From contig CALDYR010000062.1 of NCBI GenBank assembly GCA_937944405.1, positions 16,003-80,002 on the forward strand: a DNA stretch of 64,000 bases, written 5' to 3'. The translations under genes and the position numbers were made by a program. The stretch is from an uncultured Pirellulaceae bacterium (GTDB lineage Bacteria > Planctomycetota > Planctomycetia > Pirellulales > Pirellulaceae). Position 1 is the first letter of the stretch, and each line of letters begins with the position of its first letter. The notes beneath the pieces were generated by a model. That model did no database searches. It was not told the origin of the DNA and saw nothing but the letters and a program-made list of their open reading frames with translations. Positions 1 through 10,750 of this stretch are shown in pieces.

Positions 1-1
1 A

Positions 2-709
2 GCGATCGCGGCACCGGCATTGATCGTGTTCGCCGCAACCGTCGTGTTTGCATCCTTCGACTTGGAAATGTCGCTGGAGCCGTTTTGGTTTAGCACCATG
101 TTTCCGGTTTACTTTTTCGCCGGTGGCGTGCTGAGCGCGTTGGCGACGATCACTCTGACGGCATTGTGGTTACAACGAACGGGACGAGTTACCGATGAGA
201 TTACCACCGAGCATTACCACGACATGGGCAAACTCATGTTCGGCTTTGTCGTGTTCTGGGGATATATCGCGTTCAGTCAATTTCTATTGATTTGGTACGC
301 AAACATCCCCGAAGAAACGTTCTGGTACGACCTACGGATTAACAAAAACGGATGGAAAACGTTGTCTTACGTGTTGCTGATCGGCCACCTGTTCATTCCA
401 TTTTTGGCAATGATGGGACGCACCGTCCGGCGGAACAAAAACATCATGTTCGGCGCCACAATTTACCTATTGGTCATGCACTGGCTGGATCACTTTTGGT
501 TGGTCATGCCGCATTACAACCACGCACCCGGCGGACACGTTCGTGGTTTAGCGACAACCAGTTTTCTGACCATGATCGGAGATGTTGCCTGTACCGTAGC
601 GATGGTGGCAGCGTTTATAGCAATTTTCTGCTTGGTGGCTCGCACACGACCCTTGGTTCCGCTCCAAGACCCTCGTTTAGGCGAAGCCCTCAATCATGAA
701 GTCCACTGA
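2..709 (+). CDS. Alternative complex III quinol:cytochrome c oxidoreductase membrane subunit (ActF-like), 5'-truncated by window edge
   Basis: Multi-TM protein with HYHDMGKLMFGFVVFWGYIAFSQFLLIWYANIPEE and LDHFWLVMPHYN motifs typical of ActF-like subunits. The frame is open to the window edge; followed by SCO and cox genes. Confidence 0.8.
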   Translation, partial: AIAAPALIVFAATVVFASFDLEMSLEPFWFSTMFPVYFFAGGVLSALATITLTALWLQRTGRVTDEITTEHYHDMGKLMFGFVVFWGYIAFSQFLLIWYANIPEETFWYDLRINKNGWKTLSYVLLIGHLFIPFLAMMGRTVRRNKNIMFGATIYLLVMHWLDHFWLVMPHYNHAPGGHVRGLATTSFLTMIGDVACTVAMVAAFIAIFCLVARTRPLVPLQDPRLGEALNHEVH

Positions 710-848
710 CGGACAGACTATTTTTTTGACTTAATGAGCACCCAGACCAGAGCCAAGATGGCCATTTTGTTACAGCGACCCAAATTTGAAGTCGCCCAAG
801 TAAGCCGTAAAATAAAAAGACATTCGTAGATAGAAGTTCGAGCAAGCT

Positions 849-1163
849 ATGACAACGCATTCTGACGCTATTACCAGCAGCGACGAAAAGCCACAGGAGG
901 CGCCACGTTATGATGACATCAACGTTCCGGTCGTAATCATGTGGGGTTTCATCAGCGCGATCGTGACGCTGATCACCATCCTTTTCGTTAGCGGTGTTTA
1001 CAACGTTTGGAGCCAATCGTGGATAGACGCCCGGCAAGGCCAATACGTGAACAAACCGGCGCGTGAACAAGTGGAACAGCAGAAATCAATTTTAGCCGGC
1101 GGCCAAGGCATAATGCCGATCGCGGAAGCGAAGCAAAAAGTTCTGGAGAAGTTTAAGAAATAA
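849..1163 (+). CDS. Small single-TM protein in the ACIII/cox operon
   Basis: 104 aa ORF with one TM segment, tightly spaced (2 nt) before the SCO gene. Confidence 0.65.
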   Translation: MTTHSDAITSSDEKPQEAPRYDDINVPVVIMWGFISAIVTLITILFVSGVYNVWSQSWIDARQGQYVNKPAREQVEQQKSILAGGQGIMPIAEAKQKVLEKFKK

Positions 1164-1164
1164 G

Positions 1165-2136
1165 ATGCAAACCCAAACGCCCACAATCTGCCCCATCGAC
1201 ATCCGCCGCGCTGCATTTTTTGCAATGCAGGGAGGATGGTTCGTATTGTTTGCCGTTTTTGCAACCACTGGGGCATTGGGGCAAATCGAACAGCAAGTTG
1301 ACGCCGCGAAGGATCCGTACGGGGTCAACAAGAAACCAGACGTGAAAGTCGGGACCGGCGTGATTTCCAGAGAAGGGGAATCGATCGACCTGACCACTCC
1401 CTTTCGTGACCACAAAAACAACTTGGCTCGCATTGGTGACTTTTTCAATAACGGCAAACCGGTCGTGCTTTCCTTCAATTACTCCAACTGTCCGAAGCTG
1501 TGCAGCGTGCAACTGGAGAATATGATCGACACGCTAAAACAAATCGACTTTAAAATAGGCTCAGATTTCGAAATGGTATCGGTCACGATCGATCCGACCG
1601 AAACTCCCGACAGAGCCCAACAAAACATTGACATTTACCTCCGGCGCTACAACCTGTCGGAGGCAAAAGAAGGGTTTCACTTTTTGGTCGGTGAAGAGAA
1701 AAACATCCGCTCATTAGCAAACGAAACCGGGTTTGAGTACAAATACGTCGATTCGCAGAAGCTCTATTCACACCCTCCGGTGTTTATTTTGCTGTCGCCC
1801 CAAGGAAAAATCGTGAGATACATCCACGGTTTGGATTACGACCCCAAAACGATGCGACTGGCACTGATTGAAGCCGCCGAAGGAAAAATTGGTTCTCCAA
1901 TTAACATGGCCAGCTACGGTTTAGGCTGTTTTGTCTTTGATGAAACGACGGGGAAGTACACATTCCAAGCGATGGCGGTGATGCGAATCGGTGCTCTGTT
2001 GACCATTACTGGGTTAGGCGTGATGGTGATCCCGTATTGGTTTCTGAGAAAAGGCCAGAGCAACAACCGCCCTAATCAAAACGGGTCAAGCAAAACATCG
2101 GATGACAACTTGACGCCGAATCGGGCACCCGCCTGA
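1165..2136 (+). CDS. SCO1/SenC family copper chaperone for cytochrome oxidase assembly
   Basis: NYSNCPKLCSVQ (CxxxC) motif, FEMVSVTIDPTETPD, C-terminal TM; next to coxB. Confidence 0.9.
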   Translation: MQTQTPTICPIDIRRAAFFAMQGGWFVLFAVFATTGALGQIEQQVDAAKDPYGVNKKPDVKVGTGVISREGESIDLTTPFRDHKNNLARIGDFFNNGKPVVLSFNYSNCPKLCSVQLENMIDTLKQIDFKIGSDFEMVSVTIDPTETPDRAQQNIDIYLRRYNLSEAKEGFHFLVGEEKNIRSLANETGFEYKYVDSQKLYSHPPVFILLSPQGKIVRYIHGLDYDPKTMRLALIEAAEGKIGSPINMASYGLGCFVFDETTGKYTFQAMAVMRIGALLTITGLGVMVIPYWFLRKGQSNNRPNQNGSSKTSDDNLTPNRAPA

Positions 2137-2201
2137 GAATAACGGTCGACGACTTCGGCAAACCAGATTTTGGTTTACCAATTACTATTATAAAAATACG
2201 C

Positions 2202-3404
2202 GTGCGAAACATGAATTTGCATTTACCACTACTACTACAATCGACCAACGAAGAAATCATCAAGCGCGTCCAAGAATCGACGCTCTCTGGAACGAAGGTT
2301 CCGCAGTCTTCGATCGAGCACCAAGGCGCCAGTTCGTTCACGCAGTTCTGGGATTCGTCCTACTGGTTTCCCGAACAGGCATCAACCTTCGCGCCCAGTG
2401 TCGACTACTTATTCATGTGGATTTTCTGGGTATCGACGATATTTTTCATCGCGATCGTTTTTTCAATGGTCTACTTCTGTGTCAAGTATCGACGTGTCGG
2501 TGGTGAGATTAACCCATTGCCGAGTTCATCCCATAACAACTTGATTGAGATCGCTTGGTCGGTTGGCCCGTCAGTCCTGTTGGTCTACATGTTCTTTGCC
2601 GGCGCTCAGGGTTATTTCGATTCGAAAATCGCCAGTGAAACTTCAGAAGAAATTCAAGTCACCGCCAGTCGTTGGAACTGGGTATTCACTTATCCCAACG
2701 GTGACAGTTCATCTGAACTTCACTTGGTCAATGGGCGTCCAACAAAATTGATCATGCAGTCCAACGATGTTCTGCACAGCATGTACATTCCGGCGTTCCG
2801 TCAAAAAATGGACATCGTCCCGGGGCGCTATACGTATGCTTACATGGTCCCCAACAAAACTGGGCAGTACCGCCTCTCATGCACTGAATACTGCGGCCGC
2901 GAACACTCGAAAATGCGTACCCTCGCCGAAGTTCACGACACTGACGCACACCGGCAGGAAAATACACAGTGGATCGAAGAAGAGTATTACCCATGGAAAA
3001 ACGGCGAACGCATCTACAAAATCAACTGTTCTGGATGCCACAAGATCAATGGAGAAGCTGCAACCGGACCGGCCTTGAACCTACTTTATTCGATGAAAGA
3101 GCGTCCGCTGATGGACGGCAAAGTGACCGTTGACGAAGACTACGTGTTGGAATCGATTTGGTATCCCGGTAAAAAGATTGTCGAAGGTTACGGTCCTGTC
3201 TCAAAAATGAACAGCTTCAAAGGGAAGCTGACCCAGGATGACGTGAGCCAAGTGATTGCTTACCTGAAGTACCTCAACAATCCCGCCGATGTTGCCGGCG
3301 GCGATGTTGAAAGCGGGTTGAGAGCCGAAGGCGGCGACAAATCCGGAACCGCCGGAACGATCGCTCCGAACGATAAAGACGACGACGGCTCAGACGAGAC
3401 TTAA
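2202..3404 (+). CDS. coxB: Cytochrome c oxidase subunit II with C-terminal cytochrome c domain (caa3 type)
   Basis: CuA region SCTEYCGREHSKM plus heme c motif CSGCH near the C terminus. Confidence 0.93.
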   Translation: MRNMNLHLPLLLQSTNEEIIKRVQESTLSGTKVPQSSIEHQGASSFTQFWDSSYWFPEQASTFAPSVDYLFMWIFWVSTIFFIAIVFSMVYFCVKYRRVGGEINPLPSSSHNNLIEIAWSVGPSVLLVYMFFAGAQGYFDSKIASETSEEIQVTASRWNWVFTYPNGDSSSELHLVNGRPTKLIMQSNDVLHSMYIPAFRQKMDIVPGRYTYAYMVPNKTGQYRLSCTEYCGREHSKMRTLAEVHDTDAHRQENTQWIEEEYYPWKNGERIYKINCSGCHKINGEAATGPALNLLYSMKERPLMDGKVTVDEDYVLESIWYPGKKIVEGYGPVSKMNSFKGKLTQDDVSQVIAYLKYLNNPADVAGGDVESGLRAEGGDKSGTAGTIAPNDKDDDGSDET

Positions 3405-3478
3405 TCGTTGCCCTACGGCAGGGTACTTTGCAATCGGGATTAGAAATCAGAGATCAATAGACATTACAACAAGCAAAA

Positions 3479-5203
3479 TTGCTTACGGGGCTTACTAATA
3501 TGGCAACCGCAGAAATTCGAAACAAAATTTTCAGCACGCCAGAAACTAATTATCTGAACTGCACCAAGGGTTGGAAGTCATGGGCTTTTACCTTAGATCA
3601 TAAACGCATCGGTGTAATGTATCTGGTCGGCGTGTCGATAGCGCTATTTTTGGCCGGCATCTTCGCGCTTGTTCTCCGGTCACATTTGGTGAAATTCGAC
3701 AGTGGCATGTTGTCCTATGACAACTACAACAAAATGTTCACCCTGCATGGTGCGGTGATGGTGTTCTCGTTCATCATCCCAAGCATTCCCGCAGCGCTGG
3801 GCAACTTCGTTTTACCGATGATGTTGGGGGCCAAGGACGTCGCGTTTCCACGAATGAACCTTGCCAGTTTCTACCTCTGGATTGCTGGGACCAGTTGTCT
3901 ATTGATGGCAATTCTGTTCGGCGGAGGACTTGATACCGGTTGGACGTTTTACACCCCTTATAGTATCGAAACCGAAACAGGCGTGATCTACGCCACCTTT
4001 GGTGCATTCATTTTAGGGTTCAGTTCGATCTTTACTGGTTTGAACTTCCTGGTCACCGTAAACACCATGCGTTCGCCGGGCCAGACATGGTTCAAATTAC
4101 CGCTGTTTCTGTGGTCCCTGTACGCGACTTCGATCATCCAAGTTTTAGCTACGCCTGTCCTTGGAATTACACTTTTGATGTTGATCGCTGAAAAAACAAT
4201 GCACATTGGAATTTTTGACCCCCGTTACGGTGGCGACCCGGTTTTATTTCAGCACTTCTTCTGGTTCTATTCCCATCCTGCGGTTTACATCATGATCCTG
4301 CCGGCGATGGGTGTGATCAGCGAACTGATTTCTGTCTACAGCCAGAAACGAATCTTTGGTTATAGCTTCATCGCCTTCTCTTCGGTCGCGATCGCGTTGC
4401 TGGGTTTCTTGGTATGGGGACACCACATGTTCACCAGCGGCCAATCACCGATCGTAACATTGATCTTCAGCGCGATCACCTTCACCGTTGCCATTCCTTC
4501 GGCCGTGAAAGTTTTCAACTGGTTGGCGACCTTGTTCAAAGGTTCGATTTTACTTAACACCCCCATGCTGTTCGCACTGTCGTTCATCTTCCTGTTTGGG
4601 ATCGGTGGTTTGACCGGACTGTTTCTAGGAGCCTTGTCCACCGACATCCACCTGCACGACACGTACTTTGTTGTGGCACACTTTCACTTCGTGATGGTCG
4701 GCGGTACGCTGACAGCACTATTAGGAGGACTGTTTCACTGGTGGCCGAAAATGTTTGGCCGCATGTACAACGATGCGTTGGGACGAATCTCATGTGCGTT
4801 GGTCTTCATAGGGTTCAACGTGACCTTCTTCCCTCAATTTGTAATGGGAGCACGAGGTATGCCTCGACGATATGCTTCCTACGATCCTGAATTCCAAATT
4901 TTCCACCAGATTTCTACCTTCGGTGCTTTTGTATTGGGGATTGGAATTCTGATGGCCTACGTCGTTCTGGTTTACGCCGCATTCAAGGGCCCGCGCTGCG
5001 GCTCCAATCCATTCCGTGCCGCGTCGATGGAATGGCAGTCCAGCTCTCCGCCTGATTTCCACAACTTTATCCATCAACCCACGATGAACGATCCTTACGA
5101 TTTTGATTCGCAGGTTTATGATGAGGAATTGGACACCTTCATCCCGCGTGAGTTCGCCGATCCTGACAAATTACCGGCTCGGCCTGAACCAGTGCACCAT
5201 TAG
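3479..5203 (+). CDS. coxA: Cytochrome c oxidase subunit I
   Basis: [41 protein letters not shown] motifs of heme-copper oxidase subunit I. The start may be the ATG at 3500. Confidence 0.96.
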   Translation: MLTGLTNMATAEIRNKIFSTPETNYLNCTKGWKSWAFTLDHKRIGVMYLVGVSIALFLAGIFALVLRSHLVKFDSGMLSYDNYNKMFTLHGAVMVFSFIIPSIPAALGNFVLPMMLGAKDVAFPRMNLASFYLWIAGTSCLLMAILFGGGLDTGWTFYTPYSIETETGVIYATFGAFILGFSSIFTGLNFLVTVNTMRSPGQTWFKLPLFLWSLYATSIIQVLATPVLGITLLMLIAEKTMHIGIFDPRYGGDPVLFQHFFWFYSHPAVYIMILPAMGVISELISVYSQKRIFGYSFIAFSSVAIALLGFLVWGHHMFTSGQSPIVTLIFSAITFTVAIPSAVKVFNWLATLFKGSILLNTPMLFALSFIFLFGIGGLTGLFLGALSTDIHLHDTYFVVAHFHFVMVGGTLTALLGGLFHWWPKMFGRMYNDALGRISCALVFIGFNVTFFPQFVMGARGMPRRYASYDPEFQIFHQISTFGAFVLGIGILMAYVVLVYAAFKGPRCGSNPFRAASMEWQSSSPPDFHNFIHQPTMNDPYDFDSQVYDEELDTFIPREFADPDKLPARPEPVHH

Positions 5204-5420
5204 GCACCCACAAGAACGCGACCGAGTGAAAAACGAAAGCGAAATTGATAGAGCTCGTTTTCATAACTTAAGATCAAATGTGAATTCGAAATTCGCGACT
5301 GGTCAATTTATTAAAGCTGATACCGATACCCAAACGTTAACGTCTGAAATTTAATAGCCTGTCCTTGAGAAACGGTTCAGCACCGATTTAAGAGGGCCGG
5401 TCCGATTCCCGGAGCCATCC

Positions 5421-6503
5421 ATGGCAGTCGCCGATACAACGGATCATCACGATCACGATCATGATCACCACGATCATGATCCCTTTATTGCCCATCACTT
5501 CGACGGACCCCAGCAGCAGTTCGATTCCGGGAAGCTCGGAATCTGGTTGTTTTTGGTCACCGAAGTCCTGTTTTTTAGTGGGCTGTTTGTTGCATATACA
5601 CTTTACCGCAACCACCATCCTGAAATCTTTGAATTAGCACACCACCATCTGGACAAGGTACTGGGATGTCTGAACACAATCGTTCTATTGTTCAGTAGCC
5701 TGACGATGGCATTAGCAGTGCGGAGCGCTCAAACTGGCAAAAATAAAAATTGCGAATTGTACACCCTGATTACGATGGTCTGTGCGACGATCTTTTTGGG
5801 AGTCAAAGCGGTAGAGTACAGCCACAAGTGGGACCTTGGAATCTTTCCGAAGTACGGATTCAACTATACCCCGGGCCACCACGAAATGGGGTTCTTGGGG
5901 CTATCCCCGTATCTGATCAAACTTTCAGCAATTCCGGCGTTGTTGCTGGCCTCGTTTGCGGGCGCTTCGGTCATGGGGAAACTCACCGATAAACCAGCAC
6001 AGTTCAAATTTTTCATGGGCATGGCGATTATGGTTGCCGGCTACTTCGCTGGAGTCGCCGGTGGCGTTGTTTATCAAAACGCTGTCGATTCGGGTCACGC
6101 ACACCTCGCAATGTCCAGTTCACCCCTCCAACTTCATGCCGCCACGTTTGAAGAAAATGGTCAACACCATTCCCATCAACATTCCGATCAACATTCCGAG
6201 GGGCAAGGACATGAAGGCGGCGAAGAACATGGCGACGACCATCACGACCAGCGACACGAAGGTTCGGGTGAATCGATGCCCAAAAGCGTTGGTGCGTTCT
6301 TCAGCATTTATTACTGCATGACAGGTTTGCACGCGATCCACATTATTGGTGGCATCGTCGCGCTGGCCTGGATCTACTATCGTTCTCAACAGGGACACTG
6401 GCGAGAAGATTATTTCGGTCCCGTTGACTATGTTGGTCTGTACTGGCACCTAGTTGACCTGATCTGGATTTACCTATTCCCATTGCTCTATCTGATTGAC
6501 TAA
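5421..6503 (+). CDS. coxC: Cytochrome c oxidase subunit III with His-rich N terminus and His/Glu-rich internal insertion
   Basis: GIWLFLVTEVLFFSGLFVAYTLYR and VGLYWHLVDLIWIYLFPLLYLI motifs; HDHDHDHHDHD near the N terminus. Confidence 0.93.
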   Translation: MAVADTTDHHDHDHDHHDHDPFIAHHFDGPQQQFDSGKLGIWLFLVTEVLFFSGLFVAYTLYRNHHPEIFELAHHHLDKVLGCLNTIVLLFSSLTMALAVRSAQTGKNKNCELYTLITMVCATIFLGVKAVEYSHKWDLGIFPKYGFNYTPGHHEMGFLGLSPYLIKLSAIPALLLASFAGASVMGKLTDKPAQFKFFMGMAIMVAGYFAGVAGGVVYQNAVDSGHAHLAMSSSPLQLHAATFEENGQHHSHQHSDQHSEGQGHEGGEEHGDDHHDQRHEGSGESMPKSVGAFFSIYYCMTGLHAIHIIGGIVALAWIYYRSQQGHWREDYFGPVDYVGLYWHLVDLIWIYLFPLLYLID

Positions 6504-6870
6504 ACCCATGTCTGACCATTCTCACGACTACCCTTCGTTTAATCACCCGGCGCCCGTACCGTTGCTGTTTGTCGTCTTCGGTGCTTTGATTTTCTTGACG
6601 GTCGCTACCGTAGTGACCTCGAATATCGAACTTGGGGAATTCGGATTCATCGTCGCGATGATTATCGCAACAATGAAGGCGTTCCTTGTTTGTGCATTTT
6701 TCATGCACATGTGGTGGGACAAAGGTTTCAATGTTCTGGTCTTCTTTTCGTCACTCCTGTTTGTCAGCCTTTTCATTGGCATGACGCTGCTGGATACCGG
6801 AAGCTACAAGGAAACCATTGACGCTTTCCCAACGACTGAAGAATCCTCGTTATCAACGACCGAGTACTAG
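6496..6870 (+). CDS. Cytochrome c oxidase subunit IV family protein
   Basis: Small 3-TM protein with IIATMKAFLVCAFFMHMWWD motif; overlaps the end of coxC. Confidence 0.85.
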   Translation: MTKPMSDHSHDYPSFNHPAPVPLLFVVFGALIFLTVATVVTSNIELGEFGFIVAMIIATMKAFLVCAFFMHMWWDKGFNVLVFFSSLLFVSLFIGMTLLDTGSYKETIDAFPTTEESSLSTTEY

Positions 6871-6913
6871 CGGCCAAATTAGAAAACAAATCACGTTTTG
6901 CTACCGCAGCATC

Positions 6914-7546
6914 ATGCTCAAGCCATCTTTAACCATGAACCCTGCACGCCGGGAACACTACCAGGCGAAGTTTGTATTTTTGTTGTTTTTGGCGTCGTTG
7001 GGAATGTTCTTTTTGGGCAGCATCATCACCTATCTTACGATTCGTGAGCAATCATTTAATCCAATTCCAGACGCCGTGCCCGGGTCAATTTTGGATAAAG
7101 GGCCCGAGATCTATGCACCTCTGACGATTCCAATCTCGTTTTGGATCAGCACCATCGCGTTGGTCTTCGTCAGCATTTTCTTGCAACGGGCGTGTTGGAC
7201 CGTTCATCGCGAAAGACAAGACGAATTCAAGCGTTGGTTATTGCTGTCTTGGGTGGCAGCTTTCACCTTCACACTGATTCAAGGTTTTGGGTTGTCGTAC
7301 CTATTAGCTCAACACTACAGCGCCGCCGACGGTTCCATGAAGGTATTCGGAATGTCGTTCGCGCTTTCGCTGATTCATGCTTTGCACGTCCTTGGAGGAA
7401 TGTTCTTTTTAGGGTTCGTCATCTTTCAGGCTCGTAGAGACCGTTATGACCACGAGCGACACTTCGCGGTGGACAATTGTGCCAACTACTGGCATTTTCT
7501 CGATGTCGTCTGGGTTTGCATGTTGGCGGTGTTCCTAATCGCGTGA
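6914..7546 (+). CDS. Second cytochrome c oxidase subunit III-like protein
   Basis: LSLIHALHVLGGMFFLGFVIFQ and NYWHFLDVVWVCMLAVFL motifs; last gene of the oxidase operon. ATG at 6914 or 6935. Confidence 0.8.
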   Translation: MLKPSLTMNPARREHYQAKFVFLLFLASLGMFFLGSIITYLTIREQSFNPIPDAVPGSILDKGPEIYAPLTIPISFWISTIALVFVSIFLQRACWTVHRERQDEFKRWLLLSWVAAFTFTLIQGFGLSYLLAQHYSAADGSMKVFGMSFALSLIHALHVLGGMFFLGFVIFQARRDRYDHERHFAVDNCANYWHFLDVVWVCMLAVFLIA

Positions 7547-7820
7547 TGCTAAAACATTAGGCTTGCTCCGCCCCCCCTACAACCGTTAGACTTATAACGA
7601 TTTGAACATTATGGAATACCAATTATACTCTTTTTGGGTTGCAAGGACGGTTTGCACTAAATCAAACGCTGTGAAAATTAAGGCTTTACATTCAGAGACC
7701 GTTTTGCGTTTATTGACCTCCCGCGCCTGTGCGACTGAAGTCATTCAGTATTGAACCCCATTTCTGCCCCAACGTTGAGGGTAGAGTAAATTCTTACCTT
7801 CACATTTTCGAGTACTAATC

Positions 7821-8426
7821 ATGATTAAGCACCTATTGCCGTTCGCTGCGGTTTGTTTATTGATTTCCGGCTCCGCATTTGGGCAATCTACGACCAATTT
7901 TGTGGGCTTAACAGCGAACAACACGACGACCCAAAACATCGACCTAGGTGGTATCAATGCCGCGTTTGAGAATCCCGGTGTGATCGCATTTTTCAATCGG
8001 GGAGCCTTCTACGATGGCAGCAATCGTGCCTTCGCCGTCGGTGCTGGGAGTTCAGCTGACATCATTTTTAGCACTGCTGTGAGTGTTACCGGCACCGGGA
8101 GAGATACCATTGGCGACCTCACGACAGGTGGTAGCAGTTCTACCGTTGCTCCAAATACGCTTCTTGGTATAGCCGACGGCACGATTTCGGCTTTTGACGC
8201 CAGCGATACTTTGCTGGGGTCTTTTAACTTAAATGACGGCGGTTTCACTGGGTTTAGCTTTACAGGACCTGTGACTCGATTGACCGTTGCCAACAACAGC
8301 AACGCAGCGGACTCGTTCGCATTGATTGGACAAATCTCGGTCACCGCGGTCCCCGAGCCGTCCACTGGGTTGGCTGTTTTAGGTAGCCTGACGCTGTTTG
8401 GAATCCGTCGCCGGCGTTACTCTTAA
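7821..8426 (+). CDS. PEP-CTERM sorting domain-containing secreted protein
   Basis: N-terminal signal peptide; C-terminal VPEPSTGLAVLGSLTLFGIRRRRYS. Confidence 0.85.
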   Translation: MIKHLLPFAAVCLLISGSAFGQSTTNFVGLTANNTTTQNIDLGGINAAFENPGVIAFFNRGAFYDGSNRAFAVGAGSSADIIFSTAVSVTGTGRDTIGDLTTGGSSSTVAPNTLLGIADGTISAFDASDTLLGSFNLNDGGFTGFSFTGPVTRLTVANNSNAADSFALIGQISVTAVPEPSTGLAVLGSLTLFGIRRRRYS

Positions 8427-8808
8427 AACCCAGTTCGACCCGCGAAGCTAACAAAGCGGAGCCCACAATCAAAACGCTGGCACCGCTGGTTAGCTGTTGC
8501 GATTGAGAAAACGTATCGATTCAGCCACCATTACGGCGCTTTGGCTTTCTTGAGTTTGGCATAGCGGTGCTCAATCGCTCCGTTCCTTGGATACGCGTGT
8601 TCGTGGCAGCACTACTGCGTTTGGGCGCAGCACTTGTGAGGTGGAGAAGAGCAGCACAACGCCAGCGTCGCTGGTAAGGCGGGCACCGAGAAAATCAACG
8701 ATGCCACGTCAATGTAACCGCCAACTGTAGACAATACGCCGCCTGAAACAATATCAACTCCAGACCGTGATTGAGCGGAAAGTTTATGCGCACAAATAGA
8801 GCTTGAGC

Positions 8809-8967
8809 CCATTGGCAGCGATGTTCACAGGCCCTGCCGGTCAACGGATCTTGTCCGAAGAGAAAAGCGCGCCGCACGCTGAGGTTAAGGACACGAACAA
8901 TTTGGACTTCATCGGGGTCGATTGAGATTTGACGAGTAGTACGAGCCCTGGCATAGCCCAGGTTTTG
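8809..8967 (-). pseudogene. Remnant of REP-associated (Y1/IS200-like) transposase family gene, N-terminal part
   Basis: Minus-strand translation QNLGYARARTTRQISIDPDEVQIVRVLNLSVRRAFLFGQDPLTGRACEHRCQW resembles the N terminus of planctomycete TnpA_REP-type proteins; similarity is lost downstream. Confidence 0.5.
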
Positions 8968-9507
8968 TAAGCAGGTGGAGATGGGTCTCTACATCACCAT
9001 TGCGTTTGGACGTTGGGGGCATCACTCCATCGATACCGCTGCTTTGGGTGTGTCCAATTGCGCATGCTTGTCGCGCGTAGTCCAATGGTATAGATCGGCG
9101 TTGCCATTAAGCGCCCCGTATGACCGCCAAAGGCATCGAAGGGTCCATAACGTGCAGGCTCCGACCTCAAAGCCGCTGCCTGCCTTGGTCTTTCGCTCTG
9201 CCTGTCCCCTAGTTTTTGGTCCCCTGGTCAGTTATCGCCATGTTGCAATTTTCCTTCGCCTACACGACTCTCAGAACTGCAGGTGTTCTGTGAGAAGCTT
9301 TTAATCGCAATTCAGCCGATTGGCTCGATTTTCCCCCTCTCTATTTTGATCGCTTTGCTGCGACTTTTAAAAAAAAGACATTTTTATCGAGATAATACTT
9401 TCCCCGACCATTCATCAAGCTTAAGTTAGCGGCTTACACTGACTTTTCTGCGAAGCTGTCTCACTCATCCCACTAACTTTTCATTCTTTTTTAACTGGAG
9501 AGGGCAA

Positions 9508-10506
9508 ATGAATTATTCTTTCAGTTCCAGACTCTTGATTGCACTGGCAGGCACGGTTGCCACTGCGTCAACCGCATCACCTGTCTTTGCAGGCAGCAAT
9601 GCGACCGGAGGTACGACAGTGAACACTGAAACGGTTGTCTTGGGAGGGCCGTTCAACCACAGCGGCGTGGTCGGCAGCGTAGGCAACTCTACAACAACCG
9701 CTACGTTTACTGGTGGCTTCGTGGCAAACGAGATTCGCATCTCTGGGACAACGACTTCAACCAATCCGATTACCTTTGGGTCTGAGGCAAGGATCTTTAT
9801 TACCGATCCTGGAGCTACGACAACTTTCTTGTCCCCAATAGCCGGTCCCGGCGCAGCGTTTACAAGTTTTGATTTTGACATCTCTCAAGATCTCGCCGGC
9901 ACGTTTGCCGGTGGTATTGATCCAAACGGCACTTGGAATTTCGAGTTCATCGAAACCTTCAGTGATGTAGCGGGGGCAGATGCGATATCTTCGAATGTTG
10001 CAATCTCCTTTGACGAAGTTACTCCTGTTTCCGATCAGAATGGTGTTTTCGATCTGTTGGGTTTGGGAACCGTTGGGTCGTCCGCCAGCACGGTTGGCGA
10101 GTTTGCGGTTGGAGGACTGGTAGACTCATTCGCCTTTACGCTGACGGAGACCGGCCGTCTTACGGCGGTCACTGATGCCAATGCAGGAGGGTTCGTCGGA
10201 ACCGACGCCGATACCGAACTTTTCCTGTTGGACTCTACCGGTGCACTGGTCGTCACTGACGACGATGGTGGTACGGGTACGTTCAGCCAATTGAGCGATG
10301 TTTTACTTACTGCGGGAGACTATACGTTAGTTGTTGGTGCTTTCGATACGACCTTCGATACCGCCACTAACACACTTACAGCGGGTGCATCTACGGGGGA
10401 TTACTCTCTCAACGTTTCTTTCGCCGCTGTAGCTGTGCCCGAACCTGCTGCTACAGCGGTTCTTGCATTCGCAGGACTTTGCCTTTTCTCCCGGCGGCGT
10501 CGATAG
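9508..10506 (+). CDS. PEP-CTERM sorting domain protein with pre-peptidase (PPC)-like domain
   Basis: Signal peptide; FAFTLTETGRLTAVTD...DADTELFLLDSTGALV...DYTLVVGAF; C-terminal VPEPAATAVLAFAGLCLFSRRRR. Confidence 0.85.
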   Translation: MNYSFSSRLLIALAGTVATASTASPVFAGSNATGGTTVNTETVVLGGPFNHSGVVGSVGNSTTTATFTGGFVANEIRISGTTTSTNPITFGSEARIFITDPGATTTFLSPIAGPGAAFTSFDFDISQDLAGTFAGGIDPNGTWNFEFIETFSDVAGADAISSNVAISFDEVTPVSDQNGVFDLLGLGTVGSSASTVGEFAVGGLVDSFAFTLTETGRLTAVTDANAGGFVGTDADTELFLLDSTGALVVTDDDGGTGTFSQLSDVLLTAGDYTLVVGAFDTTFDTATNTLTAGASTGDYSLNVSFAAVAVPEPAATAVLAFAGLCLFSRRRR

Positions 10507-10750
10507 AGACAGAAGCATGCTTTATCTGTGGCTTCTTGACAACCAGCGGTGTTTCGTTCGACCAAGAAACACGACGACTTTCCTAATCACGCCAGCAGTG
10601 ATCTAAATTTTTTTTACGGCAGCTTTGAGGATTGCAAATCCTTTGGCACCGTTTTAGGCCACGTGGTTGACGAACTAAGAAGCGTCAATCACTGGCGGCG
10701 TTTTCGGACATAGCGCAGACCACGTCGGCTTGGGTGGCTATCCCGCGCCC

